Assembly (NCBI GenBank): GCA_938039345.1
Contig: CALHVB010000044.1
Coordinates: 1-8,399, forward strand
Direction of reading: 5' to 3'
DNA: 8,399 nt
Source of the DNA: an uncultured Sediminicola sp.
GTDB taxonomy: Bacteria; Bacteroidota; Bacteroidia; Flavobacteriales; Flavobacteriaceae
Positions 6,319 through 8,399 of this stretch are shown here, piece after piece. Position 1 is the first letter of the stretch. Each line of letters starts with the position of its first letter. Below the pieces are notes generated by a model. That model searched no databases, was not told the DNA's origin, and worked only from the letters and a program-made list of their open reading frames with translations. Both the position numbers and the translations under genes were made by a program.

Positions 6319-7563
6319 TTAATCTATTTTTCTCTTTTGGAACCATTTATCACTTAATGATAGTCCAACATTTATTTTAAAATAATTTTCTTGCACCAAA
6401 GAGGCATTTGTTGTTCCTCTTTTCCCTATTTCAAAACCTATATTAATATTGGAAAAGTTTCTAACACCGGTAATAGACCTCTCCAATGGTAATCCTACTC
6501 CAAAAGTTATGCCAAAATCATTTATCTCTTCTCCTGCAACAACCATTCCTGTGTTTTCAAATCTTAAACCACCTCTGTAGGTTATACGTTTAAAATAACT
6601 TGTGAAAGAAGTATATTCTGGAATATAAAATCCTCCAAAACCAATTCTAGTAGCATCATCGTAAGACAAATTATTAACTCCTAAAAAATCATTTTTAAAA
6701 GAACCTAATTGTTGCATACTATACTCTGCACCTACAAACCATTTCTTTTCTTGCCCATATCCTAAACCAACTGTAGTTGTAGTAGGTATTTTTAATTCCG
6801 TACCAGCCACATCTCTTTGTATCAAATTTATAGATGTACCTGTAATTTGAGTATTTTTAGATACTAAATTACTCTGCGTATCTATTCGTAATGAAGTATA
6901 AAAAGTTTGTTTTTTATTAATTGATTGCGAATAATTAATTGCTAAATTAAAATCTACTCCATGTATTACAGACTCTCTATTATCTATTGTAGCCAATTGT
7001 GTATCACCAATAACTTGTTGTCTTTGGCTTTCTATTGTTCCAAAATTAAAATTTGCCGTTGCTCCGATACTTAAATTTTCAATAATTTCATAACCAAAAG
7101 AAAGAAACACTCTATTTACTCCTCCAGATCCAGAAAAGCTATTTGTTACAACGTCATCATCATTTGTTGTTTCAGACAATATGTTATACCCTACGGAAGA
7201 ATAAGGCGCTAATCCAAATCCCATTCCTAATCTTTTAGCTAACGGAACCCCTATAGCTAAATAATCTAAATTAACGATTGATGTACTTTCACTTGCAGAA
7301 TCACTCTTTAAATCAACTTTACTTCTTGAGATACCTCCCACGTATGTTGTTAACTTTAATTTGCTGTATGATGCTGGGTTATTTAAATTAAGATGTATAC
7401 TATCTGCATACATAGCTATACCTCCCATCATTTGGTTTTCTACTGTTGTAGTTTTCCTTAAATCTCCAACTCCATAATAAGAATAAGGGGATGCAGTACC
7501 ATTTTGAGCTTGCACACTATAGGCAGCTAAGCAAATTATTACAACTATAAATTTCTTAATCAT
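6319..7563 (-). CDS. outer-membrane beta-barrel protein, function unknown
   Basis: The 414-residue product has a typical signal peptide (MIKKF, a hydrophobic stretch to about residue 16, VQAQ at 17-20, cleavage near residue 20). It continues with many short alternating amphipathic strands rich in Gly, Tyr, Ser and Asn, such as FGLAPYSSVGYN, VFLSFGYEI, TTTVGLGYG and FKINVGLSLS. Near the N-terminus SPYSYYGVGDL and LNNPASY (60-66) recall the NPA element of FadL-like and related Bacteroidota barrels, suggesting a distant transport-porin relationship. The chain ends in a strand with aromatic and basic residues (KWFQKRKID). It is expected in the outer membrane, but its cargo or role cannot be told. 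Its ATG directly abuts the coaX stop (TAG then ATG), and the secreted TPR gene follows after 19 nt, so the barrel and TPR protein may work together. Confidence 0.82.
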   Translation of the reverse strand: MIKKFIVVIICLAAYSVQAQNGTASPYSYYGVGDLRKTTTVENQMMGGIAMYADSIHLNLNNPASYSKLKLTTYVGGISRSKVDLKSDSASESTSIVNLDYLAIGVPLAKRLGMGFGLAPYSSVGYNILSETTNDDDVVTNSFSGSGGVNRVFLSFGYEIIENLSIGATANFNFGTIESQRQQVIGDTQLATIDNRESVIHGVDFNLAINYSQSINKKQTFYTSLRIDTQSNLVSKNTQITGTSINLIQRDVAGTELKIPTTTTVGLGYGQEKKWFVGAEYSMQQLGSFKNDFLGVNNLSYDDATRIGFGGFYIPEYTSFTSYFKRITYRGGLRFENTGMVVAGEEINDFGITFGVGLPLERSITGVRNFSNINIGFEIGKRGTTNASLVQENYFKINVGLSLSDKWFQKRKID

Positions 7564-8292
7564 CTAGTCTTTATTGTTTTCTAGCAAGTAATTTAACCCC
7601 TCTAAGAGAAATTTTGAATTCGCAAATATGGTATTTTTTAATCGTTTTGACAAAAATTGAGCATCGCCTCCTGTTAAAATAACTGTTAAATCTTTAAATC
7701 TTAATGAATATTGACTAATTACACCATCAATTTCGTTACAAATACCGTTAATTACGCCACTATGCATACTCTCTTCTGTTGAGTTTCCAATAAAATCTAA
7801 AAAATCTGTAGCTTGCAACAAAGGTAACTTAGAAGTTTGATTATGTAGTGCCTTATATCTCATATACATCCCAGGAGATATAGCACCTCCCAAATAAGTT
7901 CCTTTACTATCTAACATATCATAAGTAATACATGTTCCTGCATCTATTATTAAAGCATTTTTTTTAGGATAAATATAATATGCTGCTACTGCTAAAGCTA
8001 TACGATCTACACCTAAAGTATGTGGCGTTGCATATTTGTTTTTTAAAGGAGTTTTAGAATTATGACTTAAAACATGTAAACCACACCTGTCTGAGAGTAA
8101 ATTTAACGCTGTTTTATCTAAAAAACCGACAGATGAAGCTATTGCATGCTTAATTTTTGGATATTTTTTAAATATTTTTTCTATTTCATCAGAAAAAAAT
8201 CTACTCTCTATTTTATCATAAAAAATACAGCTACCACTCTCATAAACAGCTATTTTAACCAATGTATTTCCTGCGTCTAGTATAAGATTCAT
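7564..8292 (-). CDS. coaX: type III pantothenate kinase
   Basis: The 242-residue protein carries the ASKHA-fold signature of CoaX. There is an N-terminal phosphate loop DAGNT (6-10), then TPHTLGVDR (89-97) holding the catalytic Asp96, IIDAGTCITYD (115-125), GGAISPGMYMR (135-145), the STEESMHSGV segment (171-180) and the adenosine-site ILTGGD (205-210). Length is normal for the family. The enzyme phosphorylates pantothenate in the first step of coenzyme A synthesis; type III enzymes generally need a monovalent cation such as K+ and are not inhibited by CoA. It is the first gene of the minus-strand operon, starting at the ATG at 8290-8292, and its TAG stop touches the start of the barrel gene. 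I see no clear TTG...TAnnTTTG promoter for it; a partial match, GAACTTTG, ends only a few bases before the ATG, and would imply an almost leaderless message. Confidence 0.95.
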   Translation of the reverse strand: MNLILDAGNTLVKIAVYESGSCIFYDKIESRFFSDEIEKIFKKYPKIKHAIASSVGFLDKTALNLLSDRCGLHVLSHNSKTPLKNKYATPHTLGVDRIALAVAAYYIYPKKNALIIDAGTCITYDMLDSKGTYLGGAISPGMYMRYKALHNQTSKLPLLQATDFLDFIGNSTEESMHSGVINGICNEIDGVISQYSLRFKDLTVILTGGDAQFLSKRLKNTIFANSKFLLEGLNYLLENNKD

Positions 8293-8344
8293 GTAACAAA
8301 GTTCTGAAAAACTAAAAAACTATTGTCTTTTTTTTACATTTTTG

Positions 8345-8375
8345 TTTGCATATCGAAAATTTGAAATTATATTTG
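8345..8375 (+). promoter_or_regulatory. Bacteroidota-type promoter facing out of the window
   Basis: TTTG at 8345-8348 and TATATTTG at 8368-8375 fit the Bacteroidota sigma-70-like consensus (TTG near -33, TAnnTTTG near -7), with 19 nt between them. Transcription should start near 8382 and run rightwards, divergent from coaX. Only about 18 nt of transcript are visible. An ATG at 8394-8396 could be a start codon, but a structural RNA beginning here is equally possible, so the downstream gene is left unnamed. The 107-nt region 8293-8399 holds nothing else I can assign. Confidence 0.6.
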
Positions 8376-8399
8376 CACCCGCTTACACATAGCATGGTG

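Overview
The window looks like an ordinary chromosomal segment of a member of the Bacteroidota, most likely a marine-type Flavobacteriaceae. The DNA is very AT-rich, Shine-Dalgarno sequences are weak or absent, a TTG...TAnnTTTG promoter of the Bacteroidota kind is visible at the right edge, and the gene families (GYDIA-type GHMP kinase, lipoprotein-like LptC, CNNM/CBS protein, PpiD-like isomerase, type III pantothenate kinase) fit that group. No mobile element, CRISPR array or RNA gene is visible, and I found no clearly new biological system.

Layout. At the left edge (1-544, + strand) is the C-terminal part of a GHMP-superfamily small-molecule kinase, probably of the mevalonate route. It converges on everything else. 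The two transcription units meet at a perfect 48-nt palindrome (583-630) that can act as a terminator in both directions. The rest, 652-8292, is a run of seven minus-strand genes. In transcription order they are coaX (type III pantothenate kinase), a secreted beta-barrel outer-membrane protein, a secreted TPR protein, LptC (LPS export), a 67-residue two-helix membrane protein, a CNNM/CBS transporter-like protein, and a membrane-anchored parvulin-type peptidyl-prolyl isomerase. The first six genes are packed with gaps of 0, 19, 1, -8 and 2 nt, so they probably form one operon. The isomerase follows after 91 nt and could have its own promoter. At the far right (8345-8375) a good promoter points right, out of the window, towards an unseen gene.

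How they fit together. Apart from the cofactor gene coaX at the head, the cluster is about building the cell envelope: an outer-membrane barrel, a secreted repeat protein, an LPS-transport subunit, an ion-transport-like membrane protein and a folding catalyst for exported proteins.

The most unusual local signal is a strong terminator-shaped hairpin with a T9 tract inside the first 25 codons of lptC, 29 nt after the TPR stop codon. It encodes the hydrophobic core of the LptC signal peptide, so the same bases seem to serve both as an RNA hairpin and as a secretion signal. This could lower expression of the distal genes, or make it depend on translation of lptC.
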